From Bacillota bacterium (lineage in GTDB: Bacteria > Bacillota_E > JAJZYS01 > JAJYTV01), in assembly GCA_021845645.1 (NCBI GenBank), contig JAJZVM010000068.1:1-20901 (forward strand): 20,901 nucleotides of DNA, written 5' to 3'. The notes under the pieces were generated by a model. The model was given only the letters and a program-made list of their open reading frames with translations. It had not been told where the DNA came from and did no database searches. This document shows positions 15,240 to 20,901 of the stretch, one piece after another; positions within the stretch are counted from its first letter, which is position 1; every line of letters begins with the position of its first letter. The position numbers were made by a program, and so were the translations under genes.

Positions 15240-15654
15240 CAGAGCCGTGCGCCTCAAGCCTCGGAGCCAGCAGGGATTGCACTTAGCCTGGCTGCCGTCT
15301 TAGCAAGTACACAGACAAGCTGTTGGTGGCTAAGGTTGGGATCCGACGACACTTGCGATTGGCTGAGTCGGGTGGCCACTGGCCTGCCGGCTCCGCCAGT
15401 CGCTGTTAATCTCAAGCTTGCTGCATGGGACCAAATGCGTCTTATAAAAGGGAGACAAAGGGGAGCACCATCCAGACGGTTTGGAGAAGTAGCAAACATG
15501 ACCTACTCAATCCATTACGTGGGTTACTGCTACAAATCTATTGAAATTGCACAATCCCTTCGCCACTGCGGGATATCACGCCTCTAACGGTGGCCAGGAA
15601 CAATTCTGACACCTGACATGAAATCGAGCTCCCACCTAGACTCCAACCATGCTC
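15240..15654. other. AT-richer stretch without a supported gene; possible mobile-element debris
   Basis: Four hundred bases between the PLP enzyme and the riboswitch show lower GC than either side. A 29-codon ORF at 15498-15587 begins MTYSIHY and contains IEIAQSLRHCGISRL, faintly like the first helix-turn-helix of some IS transposases, then stops. Just after it, 15594-15620 carries a TGACACCTGACA motif of the kind seen at IS ends. No terminal repeats or full transposase are present, so this is only suggestive. A weak AGCCAG/CTGGCT pairing near 15266-15290 might end the upstream transcript. Confidence 0.35.
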
Positions 15655-15770
15655 AATCGCGGTAATGCCGCGACCGGGGGACCCAACAGTGGGGTGAATT
15701 CGGTTCATCCGATAGGGCTTGCCTCGAGCCCGAACCCGTCAGCTAACCTCGGAGGCATAATCGAGGGGGA
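15655..15770 (+). promoter_or_regulatory. ydaO/yuaA-type c-di-AMP riboswitch
   Basis: The two conserved blocks of the RF00379-type aptamer are present and ordered: GGGGGACCCAACAGTGGGGT at 15676-15695 followed by GAATTCGG, then a GGGCTTGCC...CGAGCCC hairpin, and AACCCGTCAGCTAACCTCGG at 15733-15752 running into AGGC. P1 can form between ATGCC (15665-15669) and GGCAT (15754-15758). The aptamer ends directly at the RBS (GAGGGGGA, 15763-15770) of a cell-wall hydrolase gene, a usual target of this switch, which senses the osmotic/cell-wall messenger c-di-AMP and normally turns expression off. No terminator hairpin follows; CCTCG (15747-15751) can pair with CGAGG (15762-15766) to hide the RBS, suggesting translational control. 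Confidence 0.88.
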
Positions 15771-15779
15771 ACGTGTTTG

Positions 15780-17267
15780 ATGAGATCGAGGTTTACCTGG
15801 GCGCCCATTGTCGGAGGTCTCGCGATGAGCGCCAGCTTCGCGCTTGCTGCGCCGGCGGTAGCCGCGACCAACACCGGCCAGGCGATGACGTTTGAGGCCA
15901 CCGCCTACGCGCCGACGGCCCAAGACAACTACCCGTATGGGGCTGTCGACTTTTACGGGAGGCCACTCACCAGAGGCGACATCGCCGTCGACCCGAGCGT
16001 CATCCCGCTCAAGTCCTGCCTGCTGGTCACGGGTTACCACTCGCCCTATCTCCCTTCCGGCGGGTTCATCGGCGAAGCGGACGACGAGGGCGGTGCGATC
16101 AAGGGCAGGCACGTCGACATCTACATCAACGCCTCTGAATCGCAGGTCAACAATTTCGGCATTCAGAGCGTGAAGGTCACGGTGCTCGGCAAGGCCACAA
16201 ACCCCTCGGCGGCTGGAACCGCAGCCTGCGCAGGTTACGAGAACGGGCAAGCCTCCACGGCATCCGGCGGCACGGCCGGTTCGACGCAGCCCTCGCCTGG
16301 CAACAGCGGGGCCGGATCGAACCAGTCCGCTCCGACCACGAGCGGAACATCCGGCTCGACCGGTTCCACCTCCGGCAGCGGCGTGACCTCGACGTCCACG
16401 GGCGCATCGTCGTTCGGGGCCTCCGCGGTGAAGCTCGCCGAAGGAGAGGTGGGCATGCCCTTCCTTTGGGGCGGCACCTCACCCGCAGGCTTTGACAGCT
16501 CCGGCCTCACGCAGTGGATCTTCAACCACCTCGGGGTGCAGCTGCCACGTCTCTCGGCGCAGCAGTACCGGGCGACGGCGCGGATCACCAAGGCCGAACT
16601 CCAGCCTGGGGACCTGGTCTTCTTCCAGACCTACAAGGCGGGGCCGTCCTTCGGCGGCGTCTACGTGGGCAGCTACGACGGTATCCAGCACGCGTTCATC
16701 GCCGCCAACAACCGCAACGTCGGCGTGGTGGTCAACAACCTCGACAGCGCCAAGTGGACCCGCCTCTACTATGGCGCCGGCCGGGTGACGCAGCCGTCTG
16801 GCTCCTCAGCTCCGGCGCAAGCGGCCTCTGGCAGCGGATCGGCATCCGTGTCGTCGAGCGCGCCTTCCGCGAACGCGTCGTCCCTGGGAGCCTCCGCGGT
16901 AAAGCTCGCCCTTTCGGAAGTGGGCAGGCCCTACGTCTGGGGCGGCACATCGCCAGCCGGCTTCGACTGCTCGGGCCTCGTGCAGTGGGTCTATGACCAC
17001 CTCGGGGTGCAGTTGCCGCGGCTTTCGGGCCAGCAGTACCGGGCGACGACCCGGATCACGAAGGCGCAGCTCCAGCCTGGGGACCTGGTCTTCTTCCAGA
17101 CCTACAAGCCAGGGCCGTCGCACGTCGGCATCTACATCGGCAGCTACAACGGCATCCAGCACGCGTTTGTGGCTGCCGACAACCCGCGGGTGGGTGTGGA
17201 GATCGACAACCTCTCCACCGCCAAGTGGACAGGCCTCTACTACGGCGCCGGCCGCGTCACGCCTTAG
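15780..17267 (+). CDS. Secreted 3D-domain protein with two NlpC/P60 domains, the first catalytically dead
   Basis: A 495-residue exported cell-wall enzyme. ATG 15780 is preferred (GAGGGGGA nine bases upstream); TTG 15777 is adjacent in frame. A Sec signal peptide ends near AAPAVA-A (~28). Residues ~37-137 are a 3D domain (ATAYAPT, IAVDPSVIPL with D71, GEADDEGGAIKG with D102, HVDIYI with D113), as in Rpf2/YabE-like lytic proteins. A Ser/Thr/Gly linker leads to NlpC/P60 copy 1 (~210-337) and, after a second linker, copy 2 (~367-494). Copy 2 has catalytic Cys397 in GFDCSGLVQW, His448 in GPSHVGIYIG and QHAF, so it should be a gamma-D-Glu-DAP-type endopeptidase. Copy 1 has Ser240 in place of Cys and Phe291 in place of His, so it is probably a wall-binding or regulatory pseudo-enzyme. 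Expression is expected to be under the upstream c-di-AMP riboswitch. Confidence 0.93.
   Translation: MRSRFTWAPIVGGLAMSASFALAAPAVAATNTGQAMTFEATAYAPTAQDNYPYGAVDFYGRPLTRGDIAVDPSVIPLKSCLLVTGYHSPYLPSGGFIGEADDEGGAIKGRHVDIYINASESQVNNFGIQSVKVTVLGKATNPSAAGTAACAGYENGQASTASGGTAGSTQPSPGNSGAGSNQSAPTTSGTSGSTGSTSGSGVTSTSTGASSFGASAVKLAEGEVGMPFLWGGTSPAGFDSSGLTQWIFNHLGVQLPRLSAQQYRATARITKAELQPGDLVFFQTYKAGPSFGGVYVGSYDGIQHAFIAANNRNVGVVVNNLDSAKWTRLYYGAGRVTQPSGSSAPAQAASGSGSASVSSSAPSANASSLGASAVKLALSEVGRPYVWGGTSPAGFDCSGLVQWVYDHLGVQLPRLSGQQYRATTRITKAQLQPGDLVFFQTYKPGPSHVGIYIGSYNGIQHAFVAADNPRVGVEIDNLSTAKWTGLYYGAGRVTP
16407..17262 (+). repeat. Tandem duplication encoding the two NlpC/P60 domains
   Basis: Copies at about 16407-16791 and 16878-17262 align without gaps at a constant offset of 471 bases (157 codons). 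Blocks such as CTCCAGCCTGGGGACCTGGT and CTTCTTCCAGACCTACAAG are identical in both, so the duplication is fairly recent or homogenised, despite loss of catalytic residues in copy 1. Confidence 0.85.
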
Positions 17268-17318
17268 GGCAAACCCCTTAGCCTGGGACGCCACGTCGGT
17301 ACGATAGGATCACGCAAC

Positions 17319-17344
17319 GCCCGGGCCTTGGTGCCCGGGCTATT
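17319..17344 (+). terminator. Hairpin after the 3D-NlpC/P60 gene
   Basis: GCCCGGGC (17319-17326) pairs with GCCCGGGC (17333-17340) around CTTGGT, with flanking GCAA/TTGC able to extend it. It lies 51 bases past the stop. The trailing TATT is a poor U-tract, so termination is likely but not certain. Confidence 0.6.
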
Positions 17345-17470
17345 GCACTCTGCGGGCTGAAAATTGCACGGGTGCGGCAGCAGTTCCCGTGGTTCTTGTT
17401 TTCAATTTCACGTTGTATTGACATGATCTTGGGGGTACTGCACCCTGGGTACAGGATGCAGGAGGTGCCT

Positions 17471-18169
17471 ATGTCCACGCGACTGGTCCGTCCGCAGCAT
17501 TTGTACCAGGCGGTTCGAGAGCACCTGCGCGAACTCATTCTCAGCGGCGAACTGAAAGCCGGAGCACGCATCACCGAGGTCGATCTGTCGCTGAGCCTGG
17601 GTGTGAGCCGGACTCCCGTACGGGAAGCCATGAAGCAGCTCATGATCGAGGGCCTGGTGCAGCGAGAGTCCCTCGGCTACAGCGTCTTCCTGCCGACACC
17701 GCAGGATGTCGCCGACATCTACCTCTGTCGTGCTGCGCTGGAGAGCCAGGCGGTGGCCATCTGCTCGGAGGGGATCTCGGTGGAAGTGCTCGAGGAACTG
17801 GACCGGGTCGTTTACGAGACAGAGCAGGCGCGTGGTCGGGGTGATCTCCTGACGTTCCTGAGGCTGAACACCCGGTTTCACGAGATGCTTGTCCGGGCAT
17901 CGGAGAACCGGTCCCTGATTGCGACGTACGACGCCGTCGGCATCCGTGCGATGCTGTGTCGCACGCTGACCCTGGAGAACGTCAGCGCGCGCGAAGGTTC
18001 GGCATTGGAGCACCGGCACATCGTGGAACTTCTCAGAGAGCGCCAGCCGGCGGACGGTTACGTCCGGGACCATGTCTGTCGGTCAGCGCTCCGTTCTATC
18101 CGCACCTTGGACCCGGGAGCGACGTTCTCATCGCCCAGCATGCGCTATCTCCTGCGTTGGGAGGAGTGA
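17471..18169 (+). CDS. GntR family transcriptional regulator with FCD domain
   Basis: A 232-residue regulator. ATG 17471 has GGAGGT at 17461-17466; the upstream in-frame start at 17372 is rejected. The N-terminal GntR winged helix is clear (LYQAVREHLRELILSGELK, ITEVDLSLSLGVSRTPVREA, GLVQRE at about residues 10-70). The C-terminal all-helical FCD ligand domain follows (DVADIYLCRAALESQAV; LNTRFHEMLVRASENRSL; EHRHIVELLRERQ; RDHVCRSAL), with the Asp/His metal set of this family in place. FadR-subfamily regulators usually respond to carboxylic acids, which fits the TRAP transporter genes that follow 67 bases downstream. A TTGACA at 17418-17423 and two GGGTAC repeats 14 bases apart (17433 and 17447) in the leader may be promoter and operator, but no good -10 is seen. 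Confidence 0.9.
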   Translation: MSTRLVRPQHLYQAVREHLRELILSGELKAGARITEVDLSLSLGVSRTPVREAMKQLMIEGLVQRESLGYSVFLPTPQDVADIYLCRAALESQAVAICSEGISVEVLEELDRVVYETEQARGRGDLLTFLRLNTRFHEMLVRASENRSLIATYDAVGIRAMLCRTLTLENVSAREGSALEHRHIVELLRERQPADGYVRDHVCRSALRSIRTLDPGATFSSPSMRYLLRWEE

Positions 18170-18236
18170 TGCCTGACAGGCAGGGGTAGTCCGTAGGGCT
18201 CGCGGCACCGGCGTCCACTAGGGGGAGGGATTCGGT

Positions 18237-19259
18237 GTGATCAGGCGCCAACGGTCGGGAGTGCTCTTCGGTCTCGTTTCCGTAGCCATCCTCGCTGCAG
18301 GATGCGGCTCGTCACAAGCGCCCGCACAGAGCAAGAGCGCGTCTGCCAAGCCTATCGTCGCCAAGTTTGCGCTGTTTACGGGCGCGACGTCGCCGCAGAC
18401 ACTGGCGGCGCAGCGCCTTGGACAGATCCTTAAGAAGGATACCGGCGGCAAGATTACGATCCAAACCTATCCGCTCGGCGAATTGGGTTCCACCAACACG
18501 GTGCTCTCCGGGATCGAGACTGGCAGCATCCAGATGACGGTCACGGGCGGAGTCGCGTCCCTCGTGCCGCAGTTCGAGGCGATGTACCTGCCGTATCTCT
18601 TCCCGTCGGAGAAGTCCGTCATGGCGGTATCGAACGGGCCGGTCGGTCAGGAGATCTGGAGCCACTTCAGCAAGTACCACATGAAGGTCATCGGCGTCTG
18701 GCCGTTCGGCTACTCCGACTTCCTGACAGACAGGCCGGTCACGAGCGTCGCCTCGCTCAAGGGCATGAAGCTGAGGGTGTTCGACCCACCGGCAGGCGAC
18801 TACACCGACAGGGCGCTCGGCGCCAACCCGACGCCGTTGGCCGTCAACCAGGTGTTTACCGCCCTGCAGACCCATACGGTGGATGGCATGGATGATCCGA
18901 TCAGCTCTCTGGTCTCCGGCAAGGACTATCAAGCCGTCAAGTACCTCGCGATCACGCAGCACTTCTTCGTCTTCGGCCCGGTTCTGGTCTCCGAGAGCTT
19001 CTGGAAGCAGCTGACGCCCACGGAGCAGAAGGATCTGATCTCGGCTGAGCGCCAGGTCGAGCCGTACGAGTGGCAACTCGCCGTGCAGCAGCAGACGGCC
19101 GGAATCAAGACGATGCAGCAGGCGGGGGTCGTGGTGACGCACCCCAACCTGCAGCCGTTCAAGGCCGCCACCAAGGTGGTCTACCAGCAGCTCGAGTCCG
19201 TGGTCGGCAAGAGCCTGGTGCAGCAGATCCAGAAGGCGGTGCAGCAATCGGGCCAATAG
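18237..19259 (+). CDS. TRAP transporter substrate-binding lipoprotein (DctP-type)
   Basis: A 340-residue extracytoplasmic solute receptor. The GTG at 18237 has GGGGGAGGG eight bases upstream. A short basic N-terminus, hydrophobic stretch and lipobox LAAGC give a lipid-anchored Cys23, as expected in a Gram-positive cell. The mature protein shows DctP hallmarks: LAAQRLGQILKKDTGGKITI, YPLGELGSTNTVLSGIETGS, LKGMKLRVFDPP with the conserved ligand-carboxylate Arg, and FTALQTHTVDGMDDPISSL. It captures an organic acid and passes it to the DctQM permease encoded next, driven by a sodium or proton gradient. The ligand cannot be read from sequence. Followed by a 13-bp hairpin before the permease gene, which would allow more receptor than permease. 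Confidence 0.93.
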   Translation: MIRRQRSGVLFGLVSVAILAAGCGSSQAPAQSKSASAKPIVAKFALFTGATSPQTLAAQRLGQILKKDTGGKITIQTYPLGELGSTNTVLSGIETGSIQMTVTGGVASLVPQFEAMYLPYLFPSEKSVMAVSNGPVGQEIWSHFSKYHMKVIGVWPFGYSDFLTDRPVTSVASLKGMKLRVFDPPAGDYTDRALGANPTPLAVNQVFTALQTHTVDGMDDPISSLVSGKDYQAVKYLAITQHFFVFGPVLVSESFWKQLTPTEQKDLISAERQVEPYEWQLAVQQQTAGIKTMQQAGVVVTHPNLQPFKAATKVVYQQLESVVGKSLVQQIQKAVQQSGQ

Positions 19260-19267
19260 GCTCGTCG

Positions 19268-19307
19268 CTCGGGCGGGCGGTCCCTTCAGGGGTGCCGCCC
19301 GCCCGAG
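19268..19307 (+). promoter_or_regulatory. Perfect 13-bp intercistronic hairpin between dctP and dctQM
   Basis: CTCGGGCGGGCGG (19268-19280) pairs exactly with CCGCCCGCCCGAG (19295-19307) around a 14-base loop. There is no U-tract. It sits eight bases past the dctP stop and 37 before the dctQM start, suiting an mRNA-protecting or partial-attenuation element that raises receptor over permease. Confidence 0.75.
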
Positions 19308-19344
19308 CCCTCTGCAGCGAGTCGCGCCGAGGGGAGGGTGCGGC

Positions 19345-20805
19345 ATGGATCGCGCCAATGAGCCTGGGGTAGCACGCAACCGCCTGTCCAGGGTGGCGCA
19401 GGGAATCGGCGACCGCCTGCACGGCGGCATCTTCGCCGTACAAACCGCGCTCCTGATCGCGGTCATCGTCGCGATGGCGGCGGAGGTACTCTTCCGCTAC
19501 GTCCTCAACGACAGCATCTCGTACTCCGAGGATCTGCTGGTCCTGCTCTTCACGTGGATCATCTTCCTGGGTGTGCCGCGCGCGCTGTGGACCGACGGCA
19601 CGCCGCGCATCGAGCTCTACTCCTACCTGCCCCGGCCCTGGCCGGCGGGCTTTCGCGGTCTCGCCTGGGGCGCGACCGCGGCCTATCTCGCGTATATGGC
19701 GCTGTCCTACGTCGGCATGGTGCCAGGCGACCTGACGATGCAGATCACGACGTTGGGCATCGCGCAGATCTGGGTCGACATCGCACTGCCGGTCGGTATG
19801 TTGCTGGGGCTGGTCATGCTGGTACTCCGGCTTCCACTGCACCACGAAGGAACACCCTTCTTTCTCGGCATTCCAGTCGGCGTCGCGGTCGGGTTGCTGA
19901 TCTTCGCGTCGCCGCTGGCGCCACCGATCACGGCGCTCGTTTCCGTGGTCGGCTTCCTGCTGCTGGGCGTACCCGTCGCGGTGGCCCTGGGGCTTGGCGG
20001 CAGCGCCATGATCATCTCCGGGGCGCTCGGCAGCTCGTCCACACCCGCGCAGCAGGCGCTCGGGGGAGCGACCAACATCGTGCTCCTCGCGATTCCGCTC
20101 TTCATGGTGATGGGTGCCTTGATCGCGCAGACAAACCTTACGCGCCGCCTGGGACGCCTGGTTCAGGCCGCCCTGGGCTGGTTGCCTGGCGGCGTTGCTG
20201 TCGTCGATGTGATGACGAGCGCGCTGTTCGCCAACATGTCCGGCAGTGCCATCGCCGACACCGCCGCCCTTGGCACGGTGTTCATTCCGCAGTTGGTCGA
20301 CAGCGGCGACTACAAGCCGGCGGAAGCGGCGGCGCTGCAAAGCGCGGCGGGCGTGATCGGTACCGTGTTCCCGCCGGCCATCGCCCTGATCCTGTACGCG
20401 ACTGTAGCCGACTTCAGCGTGATCGACGTCTTCAAGGCGGCAATCGTGCCCGGCATCCTGATTGTTGTGACGATGGCGGGCATCAGCGTGGTCCTCGCGA
20501 GGCGCAAGGGCGTTCCAGGCCGGACATCCTTCCGCCTTTCCAACCTGCTTCGCGCGATTCCGCCCGCCATTCCCATCTTGATCATTCCGGTGATCCTCGA
20601 TGGCGGCATCATGAGCGGGGTCTTCGCGCCGGCCGAATCGGGAGCGGTCGCGGTGGTCGTCGTGGTGGCGATGATGCTCCTGATGCGCGAGCTCAATCTC
20701 CGTCAGACTGTGCGCGTGTTGCGCCAGGCCCTCGACAATACCGGCATGACAATGTTCATCCTCGTCAACGCCGTGGTGCTTGGCTGGGGATTCCTGGTTA
20801 TTTGA
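19345..20805 (+). CDS. Fused TRAP permease DctQ-DctM, truncated at the C-terminus
   Basis: A membrane protein of 486 residues from ATG 19345 (GGGGAGGGTG upstream). Residues ~25-165 are the small four-helix DctQ part (EVLFRYVLNDSISYSEDLLV, FLGVPRALWTDG, LPVGMLLGLVMLVLR). From ~195 the large DctM part follows: VVGFLLLGVPVAVALGLGGS, IVLLAIPLFMVMGALIAQT, GWLPGGVAVVDVMTSALFAN, SGSAIADTAALGTVFIPQ, IGTVFPPAIALILYATVADF, GGIMSGVFAPAESGAVAVV. DctM is normally ~425 residues and continues about 100 residues beyond the GWxL motif with conserved PPVGxxLF; here the frame hits TGA right after GWGFLVI. A shift of frame yields only a further 13 codons before TAG. So the gene is broken, probably by the insertion suggested by the next feature. 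Transport is likely lost unless the product reads through. Confidence 0.85.
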   Translation: MDRANEPGVARNRLSRVAQGIGDRLHGGIFAVQTALLIAVIVAMAAEVLFRYVLNDSISYSEDLLVLLFTWIIFLGVPRALWTDGTPRIELYSYLPRPWPAGFRGLAWGATAAYLAYMALSYVGMVPGDLTMQITTLGIAQIWVDIALPVGMLLGLVMLVLRLPLHHEGTPFFLGIPVGVAVGLLIFASPLAPPITALVSVVGFLLLGVPVAVALGLGGSAMIISGALGSSSTPAQQALGGATNIVLLAIPLFMVMGALIAQTNLTRRLGRLVQAALGWLPGGVAVVDVMTSALFANMSGSAIADTAALGTVFIPQLVDSGDYKPAEAAALQSAAGVIGTVFPPAIALILYATVADFSVIDVFKAAIVPGILIVVTMAGISVVLARRKGVPGRTSFRLSNLLRAIPPAIPILIIPVILDGGIMSGVFAPAESGAVAVVVVVAMMLLMRELNLRQTVRVLRQALDNTGMTMFILVNAVVLGWGFLVI

Positions 20806-20901
20806 CGGAACGAGTGGCCAGTAGCCTGTCAAGCGGATAGAAGAGCAGGAAGATCATATTGATCATGTTCTGCACCCGACGGTAGCCGCGGGCGCGGCTC
20901 T
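20798..20901 (-). CDS. C-terminal end of a probable transposase (ISL3-like?), cut by window edge
   Basis: On the minus strand an open frame enters from the right edge and ends at TAA 20800-20798. Its 33 residues include SRARGYRRVQNMINMIFLLF, similar to the (R/F)G(F/Y)RNFxNFxxxIFxxL tail of ISL3-family DDE transposases. Its stop overlaps the end of the interrupted dctQM frame, which fits an insertion sequence inserted there. With only 34 codons and no terminal repeat visible, the family name is tentative. Confidence 0.42.
   Translation of the reverse strand, partial: SRARGYRRVQNMINMIFLLFYPLDRLLATRSVK

Noticed and set aside
15336..15587. 83-residue plus-strand ORF
   Set aside because: No RBS, no domain; only its last 29 codons look faintly like an HTH, so it is reported as possible debris, not a gene.
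19159..20832. 557-residue minus-strand frame, His/Asp/Arg-rich
   Set aside because: Antisense of the TRAP permease; His/Asp-rich composition is the usual reflection of hydrophobic codons on the other strand.
1..20901. CRISPR arrays, rRNA genes, tRNA genes
   Set aside because: No regularly spaced direct repeats and no recognisable tRNA/rRNA sequence were seen on either strand by eye.

Overview
The window looks like chromosomal DNA from a GC-rich member of the Bacillota (Firmicutes), though this is inference and not a species call. Evidence: HelD-type RNA polymerase recycling factor, a 3D-domain plus NlpC/P60 cell-wall hydrolase under a ydaO-type (c-di-AMP) riboswitch, peptidoglycan-binding repeats, AAGC lipoboxes and strong GGAGG ribosome binding sites with frequent GTG/TTG/CTG starts.

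Layout. 1-1620 (minus): 5' part of a fosmidomycin-resistance-like MFS transporter and an extended-SDR NAD-dependent epimerase/reductase. 1892-4331 (plus): a Ser/Thr-rich lipoprotein and a three-repeat peptidoglycan-binding protein, each closed by a hairpin terminator. 4375-7875 (minus): HelD, a small two-helix membrane protein and a DUF2127 membrane protein. 8175-10556: a visibly more AT-rich accessory island with an AbiEii-like nucleotidyltransferase and its short overlapping partner (candidate toxin-antitoxin pair), a DUF3024 gene broken by one base, and a divergent Doc-like Fic gene that seems to be transcribed as a leaderless mRNA; it ends in a strong terminator.

10620-15239 is a metabolic cluster: iclR-type regulator, NCS1 cytosine/purine-type permease and DUF1177 protein form a tight minus-strand operon, facing a divergent threonine-synthase-like PLP enzyme. 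A perfect 12-bp inverted repeat in the divergent gap is the obvious IclR operator candidate. 15240-15654 holds no convincing gene and may be mobile-element debris. 15655-17267 is the riboswitch and the 3D-NlpC/P60-NlpC/P60 secreted protein, whose first NlpC/P60 domain has lost the catalytic Cys and His while the second keeps both. 17471-20805 is a TRAP transporter locus: GntR/FCD regulator, DctP lipoprotein, a large intercistronic hairpin, and a fused DctQ-DctM permease that stops about 100 residues early. The last ~100 bases encode, on the minus strand, what looks like the C-terminus of a transposase, so an insertion probably broke the permease.

The most interesting items are the PLP enzyme/DUF1177/permease/IclR cluster (unassigned pathway), the short partner of the AbiEii-like toxin, the extended leaderless Doc protein, and the pseudo-catalytic NlpC/P60 duplication under a c-di-AMP switch. 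Family assignments were made by eye from sequence motifs; no database search was run.
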